Below the pieces are notes generated by a model. The model made no database searches and was not told the DNA's origin. It saw only the letters and a list, made by a program, of their open reading frames with translations. The translations under genes and the position numbers were made by a program. Positions 54,474-64,000 of a DNA stretch of 64,000 nucleotides are shown one piece after another. Origin of the DNA: Linnemannia elongata (taxonomy: Eukaryota > Mortierellomycota > Mortierellomycetes > Mortierellales > Mortierellaceae); assembly GCA_036320915.1 (NCBI GenBank), contig JAXBDG010000013.1, positions 682,001 to 746,000 of the forward strand. The letters are read 5' to 3'. How positions within the stretch are numbered: position 1 is the stretch's first letter; the number at the start of each line of letters is the position of its first letter.

Positions 54474-56671
54474 TTATTGGAACTCCTCATCCATGTCATC
54501 ATGGCCGTGATCGAACAAGTAGTTGGCTGCCATCTGCTCGTCACGGTCGCATGCCAAGAAAGCCTCTACGGCTGTCTGACGATCGAATCCAAGGTTCTCC
54601 AGCTAATAATCAAGAATACATAAGAATGCGATAAACGAGTTAGAGGTGCGCTGATTTCTTGCGGAAAGAAAATATAATCAATGATTCAACAACCCAATGA
54701 CTCCAAGTGAGACTTACACGCTGGATGGCCTCCTGCTCCTCCTGTGTGACGTAGATGTGGTTGGCACCTGCTGGTGGGTGGCCCTCCTCGCCGTCGTTGC
54801 CTTCGTTCAAGAGTTGCAAGAATGCCTGCTGGTTCTGGTTGATGAGCTACAGTATTCACGTCGTAAAGTGAGTAAAATGAGTGAGAAAGACAGTCCCGAG
54901 CTTTGCCATGTTTCATTATTTCAGGAACATTCGGCAGAGTGTCTCGTTACCTGCAACATGTGGGGGTTAGTCTGACCGAGCTGAACCAAGAGGGGCTGCA
55001 ACAATTCAGGGTTTTGCTGGACCATCTCGCGAATCTGCTGGAACTGAGGCTGATCCCTCAGGAAGGCAAGGCTATCAGCACCATCTCCTGCTCCTCCAGT
55101 CTCGGCAGAACGACGAGCGTTGGCAGCGGCCTGGGCAGCGGCAGTGAAAAGGTTCTGTGGCTGGGCAGCATTGGTAGCGGCGGAAGCAACGCCGGCAGCG
55201 GCCGGGGTAGAGGTAGCAGCAGGGTTGGCAGGTGCAGCAGTGCCAGCAGCAGGTGCGCGGGGAGCGGCGGGGGCGGGTGCGCTTGCATGAGCCTGGAGAT
55301 GATCAGGGATACCCTGCAGAATGCACAAAAAAGGGAAAAATTGGACAATTAGTGCTCAATTGGTCTTGTAAAGAGTCGGCTGAATCAAAGCAACAGAGTA
55401 GACACGGCGAATAATGTATATCGCGTACGGTCATCAAGTATTCGACGGCTCTGTCAGGGTTGTTGAAGCTGGCTCTCATGGCGTTCATGCACTGCTCCCT
55501 GGGGAAACCCATTTCCATCATGTTCTGGATAGCAGTTTCGAAATGAGTTCCAGTCACTAAATATGAAATGGTGAAATAATCATACCACAGTCAGCACCCA
55601 CAGTATGCATCACCATTGCGTAGCACGTAAAGGATAAACGGCGACATATCACATACAAAGAGCGTTGTCAGCAGAGGTTGGGGGTGCAGGCTCGGCAGAT
55701 ACAGCGGGCGTGGGGTTCTCTCCGATAACAGGGGCTGCGGCAGCGGCAGCGGGCGTTGCCTCAACGGGTGCCTGGGCAACAGGTGCAGAAGGAGTGGGTG
55801 CGGCGGGTGCTGCGGCGGGGGCAGGTGTAGTCGAAGTAGTAGCAGGTGCAGCAGCCTTAGGAGCGGGTGCAGCTTTAGGCTATGTATCAAGCATTACCAA
55901 ATGTTGTCTCCAGTCAGTCGTTTTTTTTTTCCAAAATGAACTCCTACTGCCCTCCTGTCAATGTCCATATGTGTAAGTGTTGCCTGCTGTCATAGTTCCA
56001 GCCTTACCTTGGAGACCATAATCACCAAAAAGTCCTTTTCTGTGATGTTGTATTGTGACACTGGGTTCTCATCAGCAAGGATCTTTCCTATTGTTCGTCA
56101 AAGAAAAATATACAACGAATGTCGTTTAGTAAGTCTGCAAGTGATGAAAGATATAGTCGGAACAATGCATACGCACGCAATGGTGTCGCCGCAAGACACA
56201 TAGTAAGTATGACTTGCCTGAGAAGATAAGCTTCTGGCTGGCGACGGGGTGACCCTGAAGCTGCTCGACCTTCTCCTTGATTGTGAGAATCTAAGAAGTT
56301 AACAGAATGCAAAACGAGTCAGTTCGTACTCAATACGCTATAGAAGTGTCCTGAAAGGTAGACAAGGCGCAGGCGTTGGCAACTCTCAGTCAGGAGCGAC
56401 GCGTTTTGGTAATTAGCTTCCTGGTGGTCGAATCTGTATGTTGACGAAGCACTGGTCAAGCTTCCTGTTGTCGCTGTTGTTGTATTACGCACTCTCTTGA
56501 TACTGCTGCTATTCCCTCTGCGCCGCCAAGTCCAGAGGTCAGGGGTTGGCCTTCTGTCGGACAATGCTTGTTTGGTGTGAGGTATTCTGTGTGTTTGTTG
56601 TATACCTTGTCAGACTCTTCGACTTCAACCTTGAACGACTCCTGCTTGAGTGTTTTAATGGTGATTTGCAT
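54474..56671 (-). CDS. RAD23: Rad23, ubiquitin-receptor and NER protein
   Basis: Eight exons (minus): 56671-56606, 56290-56218, 56087-56008, 55879-55657, 55556-55429, 55313-54951, 54846-54718 and 54602-54474. They give 396 residues, the length of yeast Rad23. Domains in order: UBL (1 to about 77, [15 protein letters not shown]), a Pro/Ala linker, UBA1 (about 152-190, [19 protein letters not shown]), an Ala-rich linker, the XPC/Rad4-binding region (about 255-315, [20 protein letters not shown]) and UBA2 (about 355-390, [20 protein letters not shown]). Rad23 shuttles ubiquitinated proteins to the proteasome and supports Rad4/XPC in nucleotide-excision repair. Intron 2 uses a GC-AG donor (CAG/GCAAGT), which is required to join the UBL. 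It is divergent from API5. Confidence 0.97.
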
Positions 56672-56935
56672 TGTGTCTGTGTATTGGTATGGTATGGTAG
56701 AGTTGAGTATTCCTGAGATGTTTGTCGGTGCTGGTTTCGATGTAAGGGTTGTTGTTTTTGTCAGGGAAAAAAAAGTGTTCGATGAAAGGAGGAACAGAAA
56801 GTAAAAAAAATGTAAAGGGCGTCGCAGGCGTTTTTTTTTTTTTTTTTTTTCTTGTGCTGACGTGGTCGTGATTTGCCTTTTGCTGTTCGAAAGTCACATT
56901 TCGTAGTGTGTATGCAAGGACCACCTGAAAGAAGG

Positions 56936-56975
<40 letters not shown>

Positions 56976-57341
56976 AGGCGTCAGAACACTCTTCGCTTCT
57001 CTTTTGTCTCGCTCTCTCTTCTACTCGTCGGTCTGTTTGCCTGGTTGTTTCGATCGTTCAACAACTCGCACACCCCTCTGTGTTTCCCACCACTCCCCTT
57101 TATCTTTCCCACCACTCCCTTCACCCCTCATTCCTCCTCCTCCTCCCTCTTCTCGCGTCGACATTCCCCCTCCAAAAAGGTAATGCCAACAACTCCATTC
57201 AATAACGACGACATCTCCCATGCACTCTTACTCGTCCCTCTCTATCTTAGCCGAGCACCGCCACTGACACTTTTTCTTATATCTCTTTTTGCTCTAGTCT
57301 TCCTCATTTCCCTTTCCTTATTGCTTGCCACAATCGACAAA
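56672..57341. other. Bidirectional promoter region RAD23 / API5
   Basis: 670 bp between two divergent start codons. The RAD23 side is purine-rich and the API5 side pyrimidine-rich on the plus strand, so each gene has a pyrimidine leader in its own sense. A 38-A run (56936-56973) lies between them. Confidence 0.7.
56936..56973. repeat. 38-nt poly-A run in a divergent promoter
   Basis: Uninterrupted A run near the middle of the RAD23/API5 intergenic region. Long poly(dA:dT) tracts disfavour nucleosomes, so a promoter role is plausible. Confidence 0.9.
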
Positions 57342-60300
57342 ATGGCCGACCTCGACGCAATCTACAATGCATACAACGAGATCACGGACGCCGGAGAAAA
57401 TGCACCTCAGGTACTTGGAAAGCAAACTCTTGGTTCACCTTGCAACTTTTGCACGATATTTCGACTGAACAAAATATCTTCGTTTAGAGCTTTTATTGAC
57501 CATGTTCCACACTCCTTTTTTTCGTATGTAGCACGTGGAGGCATACTCCCAGATTATTGCGGGTGCACAAGGAACCGAAGGCACAAAGAGGCTTGCAGCA
57601 CAGTATGGACTCATTCGGATAGACATAAAAAAGGATGGAAATGGTCTCATGTTATGGACTGGACTCATGGAGGACCACTCGACTAACCAGGATATTCAAC
57701 CTATATTTATTTCGACCCAGATTTATCCCGACGTTCTTCAAGTACTTTCCCAACCTTCATTCAAGGGCTATTGATGGAGTGTTTGACCTCTGCGAAGACT
57801 TGTTGCCTGTGGTAACTACGCACTCGGGATTTCAACGCACACAAAAGAAACTACGCAAGGTCAAAGAGAATATCTGGGAGCTCATACATCAACCTTTTTT
57901 TCCCCCTTGATTGCTGACAATATAGGTTCGACAGGCGGCGATCAAGAGCCTTCCATCAATCTGCAGGGATGGACCACAACACACGATCAAGATAGCTGAT
58001 GTGCTCTGCCAGCTCCTTCAACTTGGTAATGCTTAATGGACCTACCAGACAGCACAACTCAAACTTTGCGACCGTACATTTCTGAAAAAGAATCTAACAC
58101 GCGACGTTTTTTATATTGACTTACCAGACGACGAAGACTTGGTGATTGTTCAGGGAGCACTGCAGACGCTACTGGTACAAAGTCCACGAGGTGAGTTCTT
58201 CAAGTGGCTCTTTTCGTTACTCTAGTGTGTGTGTGTACGCGGGATATAGTTGGTTCCACAGTATTAATGGAAAGGCATTTCATGAATTCCTCTAGAGGTC
58301 CTCGCTGTGCTATTTACACAAGGAATCAAAGGAGTCGAGTTGCGGGATAAGACCGTGGACTTTATCACCAACCAAGTCGTAACAGCGTTCAGGACAGGAC
58401 TTGTTACGGATCCAGAGATCGAGCTGTTCTTTGTTGATGAGATGCGAAAGGTACGTCATGCCTCTAATCGCTGCTTGCGCTTAAAGGAAAGGAAATGCTT
58501 AGCTTTCTCTAACTTATCCTTTCGTTTCTCCACCTCCTCCTTTGTGTAGGCTATGGGCTCTGTCTCGGACAGTGAACTGGAGTCCTTCGCAAAGATCATT
58601 ATGCAGACAACATTATACAAGACTGGGGCGTTGGAGAACTTGACAGGACTGTCACATATCTACGTGGCCCATATCACATCCGAGGTGCCATGGAATGTAA
58701 GCGACTCCTTCCCACACTTCCCACGACGTTTCACTGAAAGGCGTTCGTGAACTACTTAAGGAGGCGCTCTACTAACATGGATTTTGTCTATTTTGACAAT
58801 AGATCCGCAATCCTGATTCGGTCAAGCGGGTTCTTGTGGCGGGAAAACTTTCGATGCCCCTTTTCCAGGTACAATTCGCTTGCTCGCTGTCAATGATTTA
58901 TTGTTAAACGGGTTTGGAGTCCTCTGCTTTAAGGATGCACTTACTTACGAATACCCAACTTCTAGCGCAACATTTCGGCGGACTTGCTTCTGGAGTTTTT
59001 TGCCACCCATATCCTCCCTCGCAACGAATTTGAGCAATTAACGGATAAACAGAGGGCACACGTTTTGCGACTATACACGGACAGCATCACTACGGGGCAT
59101 CCTTCACCAGCAGTGCTGAAACAAGCAGGCGGACTCCTGGGTGACCTTCTTGTGGTATGTATGCATGGTGGCTTTGCACCAGACCACATGACGTGACAAA
59201 CAAAAAGTCAATTGCATGCATAGTGGTGCTAAGCTAACCAATACTCTTTTTTTTTTTGCTCCATGTCCCTAGATGATTGTTCCTGCGGAACAAGACAGCA
59301 CTACCCCTGTCGAGTTTGCCCAAGTCGAATGCTTGGTCCTTGCCCTCAACCTGTTCACTCAGGTAAGCAAATGGCCTTATGTCCCTGTTGTGTAACTCGA
59401 TGAAATCAAATAACTATGACGTGTTTATGCAGCGTGCTAACCGTATGCGGTCATCGCCTATGGCTGACTTTTTTTGGCCTTTTGTTTTTGCTTTCTAGGA
59501 TCCTGATCTACTCGACAGAGACGACCTTGTCGCAAGGTAAACCGACGCTTATTACGTCTACTTGGTCGAATATGAACAAGAGTGGACAAAAAAAAAAAAA
59601 AAAAAAAAGGTCCGATTCTGACACTCTAGTCTTTGATGCATTTTTGGATTAGATTCAGGAACTTGTACAACTTCACCCAGATTCAACTCTCAAGCATAAA
59701 ACAGGCCATCAAAACAGCCTCTTCAAAAGTGCCGCAAGATACCGAACAGGCCACAACGATCAAGACGCTCACGAGAACCCAGACTATCCACAGCAACATT
59801 CATACGATCGTCAAGGCAAGCGAATAATCCATTTGTTCTTTGATCTACCCTATATTTCCGTTGCGTGACAAGGACATGTGATAACCTTTGTGTTCATGTT
59901 GGCTGATTTAGGAGTTCCTAAAGCCCAAGACTTTATGGACCAAGCTTACCCTCCACCCGTCGTGGAAGCCAGCACCAGAGCCAAGTCAACCAGTAATTCC
60001 AATAACGCCAGGAACGTCGAAGCTTGCCACTGCAAGTCCTCTCAGCGTTGTCAAACCAGGCGCCAAGCCTTCAACGAAATTTAATGTCACGCCAGCAGCA
60101 AAACCTGATACCAAACCCGAATCAAAACCTATGCCACAACGACAGCAGCCTTCTCCATTGCAACAACGGCAACAGCAGCAGCCAGGTGCATTGAACAAGC
60201 GGAAAGCCGAACCGGAATCGAATATGAAGCAAAAAAGGCCCAAGATTACTCGCCCGCAAGGGCCTGTTGTGGGAGGTTTGTCTGCTGGGAACAGCAGTCC

Positions 60301-60712
60301 TGGTAGTCAAGGTCCGAAGGGATTGAGGCAGTCGCAGTCTCAACAGCAAGTTCAGGGACAGGCTCAAGCTCAGAGACAGTCACCTGCACAGGCACAGGCA
60401 CAGCAAAAGCAGAAGCAACAATCTCAGAGGCAACTGCCGATTCAAAAGCATCAACTGCCGAAACAGCCACCTCAGACTCTGAAGCAACGAAGCCTGTCAT
60501 CGCCGAAAGGGTCGCCCAATGTATCACTCAAATCATCGCCTCAAGTTGTACACGGATCACAGCAGCAGGGAAAAAAGAGTCCGTATGGCTTTGCTAACGG
60601 GTCCAGCGGGGCCGAAGGGTCGAGAAGTGGAGGACTGGCGTCGCCGTCGTTCGAACGAGAAAGGAGACGTCGGGATACCAACAATAGGATCAACTTTTTG
60701 CAGCCGCGCTAA
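57342..60712 (+). CDS. API5: API5 / AAC-11 apoptosis-inhibitor 5 family
   Basis: Thirteen exons: 57342-57410, 57532-57602, 57721-57811, 57926-58025, 58128-58190, 58296-58450, 58550-58696, 58803-58868, 58966-59154, 59273-59362, 59499-59536, 59653-59815 and 59912-60712, giving 680 residues. Human-like blocks include RLAAQFIPTFFKYFP, DLCEDLLPVVRQAAIKSLP, FAQVECLVLALN, RFRNLYNFTQIQL and KLTLHPSWKP. The helical HEAT/ARM-like body (to about 440) is followed by a long Lys/Pro/Gln-rich, Ser-rich disordered tail with basic clusters that could be nuclear signals (KRKAEPESN, KQKRPKITR). API5 is a nuclear scaffold tied to survival and mRNA export in animals; its fungal role is unknown. Intron 12 has a GC-AG donor (AAG/GCAAGC). 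Confidence 0.95.
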
Positions 60713-61311
60713 AGACGAAATGTCTTGGGGCCTAGCTTCATTAAAAGTATTGGCCTTGATAACCTGAACATGGCGTCCATGACGATGATGAAAATACCAG
60801 CGTGGATACGTATCCACGGCTGCTGTTATTGATGATGATGATGTTGATTATTATTATTATTATAATATTTATGAAGACAAGAGCAGGGATCCTTTGAAAA
60901 GGACCCGTATCATATTCTTCAAGAGGTAGAAAGAAGAAGATTGTTCTTTTTATCTCGAGAGAGGTGTGTGTGTATGTACTCTGTGGAGTATAGACCGTGT
61001 CAAGTGGAAGAAGTAATGAAAAAAGAAAAAGAAAAAGAAAAAAAAAAGCCACATGGTGAATATGATCCATGCCCCGACAAACAGAACAGTCAGAGAGTCG
61101 GTCGGTCGGTCGGTCGAAAAGAAAGAAACATTCTTTTTCTCTTTTTTTCTTTTCTCTTTTTTCTCCTCTCCCTCCCTTGTTTTCAATTTCTTTTTTTTTT
61201 TCCTTCTTCCTTTTTTACAACTTTCACCTCTTAGCCCCTCCCCCAAACCCTTCACCCCCCCTGCACTCACTCCCTTCTATACCCCCCCCTCCATTCTTAT
61301 CTCACTACCAC

Positions 61312-61351
<40 letters not shown>

Positions 61352-61390
61352 ATTTACTCTCTTACACACAAACAACAACAACAACCAGCC
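60713..61390. other. Spacer API5 / MAPKK with CT-rich leader
   Basis: Holds an ATT/TGA-repeat patch near 60830-60870. From about 61130 to 61390 the plus strand is CT-rich. A (CTA)n trinucleotide array at about 61314-61351 lies 40 nt before the MAPKK start. Confidence 0.65.
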
Positions 61391-64000
61391 ATGAACACCT
61401 TCCCTCGCGGCAATGCCCCTCAGCCTGCGCGTCGTGCCCCTCCTCGCATGACCCTCTCACAAATGACTGGAGGCGCCCCTGTCCCTAAGCCAGAGACCCC
61501 CTTCGCCAACTTTTCTCGCTTCGTGTAAGTCCAACTTCTTTTTTTCATACGTTATGTGGCTCGACGACAGAGTGCAGTAGCAACAACAACAACACCACCC
61601 TGCTTTTCTCCCCTCACTGTCTGCCTCTGTCGTCATTGGTACACACCTCTCCCCTGTTACAAAGGGGAAAGAAGACGAGACTGATGCAAACAACTGATCT
61701 GGATCCCTGTGCTCATTCAACTATGTTGTTAAAAAAAGTTGACGTATTTATTTTTCTTTCCTTCTTCCTTTTCTACCTATATATGCCCCATTACACACCA
61801 CTTTCGAAATACGGCGGATCGTTCATGGCTCTGACAACAGTGATCCTTCTGGAAAACTCAACTTCAACGGAAAGGCGATCCTGCACTCTGACGGTGTCGA
61901 CTTTAGCAATGGAAACAGCTTCAAGATCAACATGGAAGAGCTCAAGTTGCTCGAGGAGCTCGGCAAGGGACAGTACGGCACTGTGCAGAAGGTCTATCAC
62001 AAACCCACCAATGTCACCATGGCTATGAAGGTAATCATTACCCCCTTCTTCCCTTCCTTCCCGCCTTCCCTCAGCCTTGGTGTCGACTTTCCACATTTTG
62101 GCCTGTTTATTATTGTCTTTTTTCCGCCTCCCTTCCCCTCTTTGTTCTACTTGGATGATAGTGACAATGGAGCATAGTGAACAGCAATGGTGCATATGGT
62201 TTGCGTCCATCTGTGCATGTGTGTGTCAGTTTATCAATGTGTGCGCTGGCTGTACTCTGGCATCCGTTGCTGTTGCTATTGTTGTGTGGTGCTTTTTCGC
62301 CTTTTCGTCATTCAGTGGACATCGAAGCTGAGCACAAGACATAGGAAAAAAAAATAGAAAAAACATGGAAATCGGGTTGGACCAATCGCCAGTCATCCTG
62401 TGCCTGTTCTGCCTCCCTTCTTTTTTTTTTTTTTTTTTTTTTGCCCTTCGACCGGACATGCTCTGACTCTTACATTTGAAGTGGGGGGGGGGGGGGGGGG
62501 GCGCGCGCAAACTGAACTGGCGCGCAAGGCGCTGCAGGGGTTTCTTCCCTTTTCTCTTCTTTTTTTTCTTTTTTTGTCGATATGCTGTTGTTGTCAGGTT
62601 GTGTTGTGTTGTATTTAGTTTGCACGTCTGCATTGTGATTGTTGTGGTGCTGATACAGGCTTTGCATCTCTGTTTATCAATGATACTCCGGTCTCATCGT
62701 ACGAGGGGTTTCGTCCTTGATCGTTTCCATCCCCCTACCCCCTTCCATCTCTCTCCTCTTTTCGTTGCAGTCGCAATTGTACCTTCTCCCTCCCCCTTCG
62801 TTTTTTTTTTTTTTTTTTTTTTTTTTTTGTCCGCGTACTCTTTTTTTTTTTTTTCCTCCATTCATGACTGTCATTCCTCTGTCCACATTATTTTTCCTTC
62901 GATCCGGGGCTGTTGCAAGTCGACAGAGAAAATATTTCGCCTCTTCCATTTCCCCATAATCCCTGTCTGACCCCGGGAAATCAAAACGAGATGTTTATGG
63001 AGCTTCATCATCGGCTTGGGTCATGGACGAACTCACAGGGTCCTGACGCGGTGCTCTCTCTCTTTCCCTCTTTCGGTGAATTGAACTTATGATGGAATTG
63101 TGTGTCAGAACACCACACAAAGAGCCGAACGTGGGCCTGTTTGCTCTCAATAATTGTGCAAAAAAAAAATTGCAATATTCGACTGGGGACTAGGCTTGAT
63201 ACGGCTGACGTCGTATGCTCGGAAGACATTACAGCCCCTTCGCGCTCCCTTTTTTATTTTCTTGTAGTCGTTGTTTTGTTTTTTGTTCATGTGTTATTAC
63301 AATTGCGTTTTTTGCTGTTCTGGTGGAAAAGATGGAAAGGAGTTGAGTTCAATCAAAAGGTGGTACTAATCTACTTTATAATAAATTGCAAATTCACCTT
63401 TAGGAAATTCGCTTAGAACTGGATCAGAGCAAACTCAACTCGATCTTGATGGAGCTGGATGTCCTCCACAAGTCGCAGAGCCCATACATCGTGGACTTTT
63501 ATGGCGCGTTTTTCATCGAAACGTGTGTTTACTACTGCATGGAATACATGGATGCTGGATCCCTCGACAAGTTGTACCAGATCGGTGTTCCAGAGGACAT
63601 TCTTTCAAACATCACCCTTTCGGTACGATTGACACACAGCTTGGAAGGACGGATGTGGTTTTCGCACTGACAAAAAAAAACAACAGAAGGACAAAGGATG
63701 TACCCCGACCATTGTGAGCTCGCGACTGATCAATTTACCTTTTGCTCCTTCTCTCCGTTTTTTAGATGGTCAGGGGCCTTAAGTTCCTTAAAGATGAGCT
63801 TTCCATCATTCACCGAGGTACAACGGCGTTGTTTTTTTCTTATTCAATTGTATTGCAAAGTCCGATGAGTCGTCATGTTGGCCAAGAGTATTCACAACAT
63901 CGTACCACCGCACATTCTTTCGTTTGGATTTGGTCCCATAATAGATGTCAAGCCTACGAATGTCTTGGTGAACTCACAAGGGCAGGTTAAACTTTGCGAC
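61391..64000 (+). CDS. PBS2: Pbs2/Wis1-type MAP kinase kinase, 3' part outside window
   Basis: Exons 61391-61524, 61841-62030, 63404-63622, 63766-63817 and 63945 to the window end give the first 217 residues. Seen: Gly-rich loop LGKGQYGTV, catalytic lysine K108 in MAMK (last codon of exon 2), EIRLELDQ, MELDVLHKSQSPYIVDFYGA, CMEYMDAGSLDKLY, the HRD loop IIHRDVKPTN and the start of DFG (KLCD). These match the HOG-pathway MAPKK Pbs2/Wis1, which phosphorylates the Hog1/Sty1 stress kinase. The sequence NFSRFVDPSGKLNFNGKA before the kinase domain is also typical. Only about 80 residues precede the kinase domain, much shorter than in yeast Pbs2, so the upstream docking regions appear missing. Intron 2 is 1373 nt, with long T- and G-runs. 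Confidence 0.92.
62031..63403 (+). other. 1.4-kb second intron of the MAPKK gene
   Basis: Donor gtaatc at 62031 and acceptor ttag at 63403. It contains T-runs (about 62421-62442 and 62801-62828) and an 18-G run (about 62483-62501). No coding-like exon is needed to keep frame, and none is seen. Confidence 0.75.

Overview
The window is intron-rich nuclear DNA of a filamentous fungus. It most likely comes from an early-diverging lineage of the Mortierella type. This placement is inference from gene content (API5, MEMO1, Rad23, a Pbs2-type MAPKK, an LPMO, a Fanzor-like nuclease), from GT-AG introns of about 100 nt with TACTAAC-like branch sites, and from gene style. Nearly every gene has a sense-strand pyrimidine-rich leader, and introns and spacers carry very long A/T homopolymers. 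I rebuilt gene models by hand from splice sites and reading-frame phase. All multi-exon models given as CDS close in frame, apart from genes cut by the window edges.

Layout. 0-2.2 kb: 3' part of an ABHD11-type hydrolase (+). 2.2-7.2 kb: spacer ending in 1.4 kb of almost pure C/T. 7.2-14.5 kb: a 1180-residue C2H2 zinc-finger protein (+) with two introns near 2 kb. 15.5-17.6 kb: MEMO1 family (-), divergent from an unrecognised 308-residue gene (+). 19.4-21.1 kb: RI-type LRR protein (+), convergent with a striking fusion gene (-, 21.3-24.4 kb) that joins a NUDT2-like Nudix domain, two tristetraprolin-type CCCH fingers and a C-terminal W2/eIF5C domain. 26.3-28.0 kb: CENP-B-type helix-turn-helix protein without a transposase core (+). 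29.6 kb: 56-residue MLRQ/B12D-like mitochondrial protein (+).

31.2-42.4 kb is an island of decayed and mobile sequence. It holds a frameshifted gene, a WD40 fragment broken by one nonsense codon, a Tc1/mariner transposase with one in-frame stop, an apparently intact nine-exon gene for a 1779-residue Fanzor (TnpB-like RuvC) protein, and the remains of a second Fanzor.

Conserved genes then resume. These are a Pbn1/PIG-X family GPI-mannosyltransferase subunit (+, 42.5-44.5 kb), an AA11-like lytic polysaccharide monooxygenase (+, 48.2-49.3 kb), a GABA/amino-acid permease (-, 49.9-52.5 kb), RAD23 (-, 54.5-56.7 kb) divergent from API5 (+, 57.3-60.7 kb), and the first half of a Pbs2/Wis1-type MAP kinase kinase (+, 61.4 kb to the window end). 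There is no operon-like logic; the housekeeping genes are independent units. The two observations most worth following are the giant Fanzor gene and the Nudix-CCCH-W2 fusion, whose Nudix box has lost a metal-binding glutamate.
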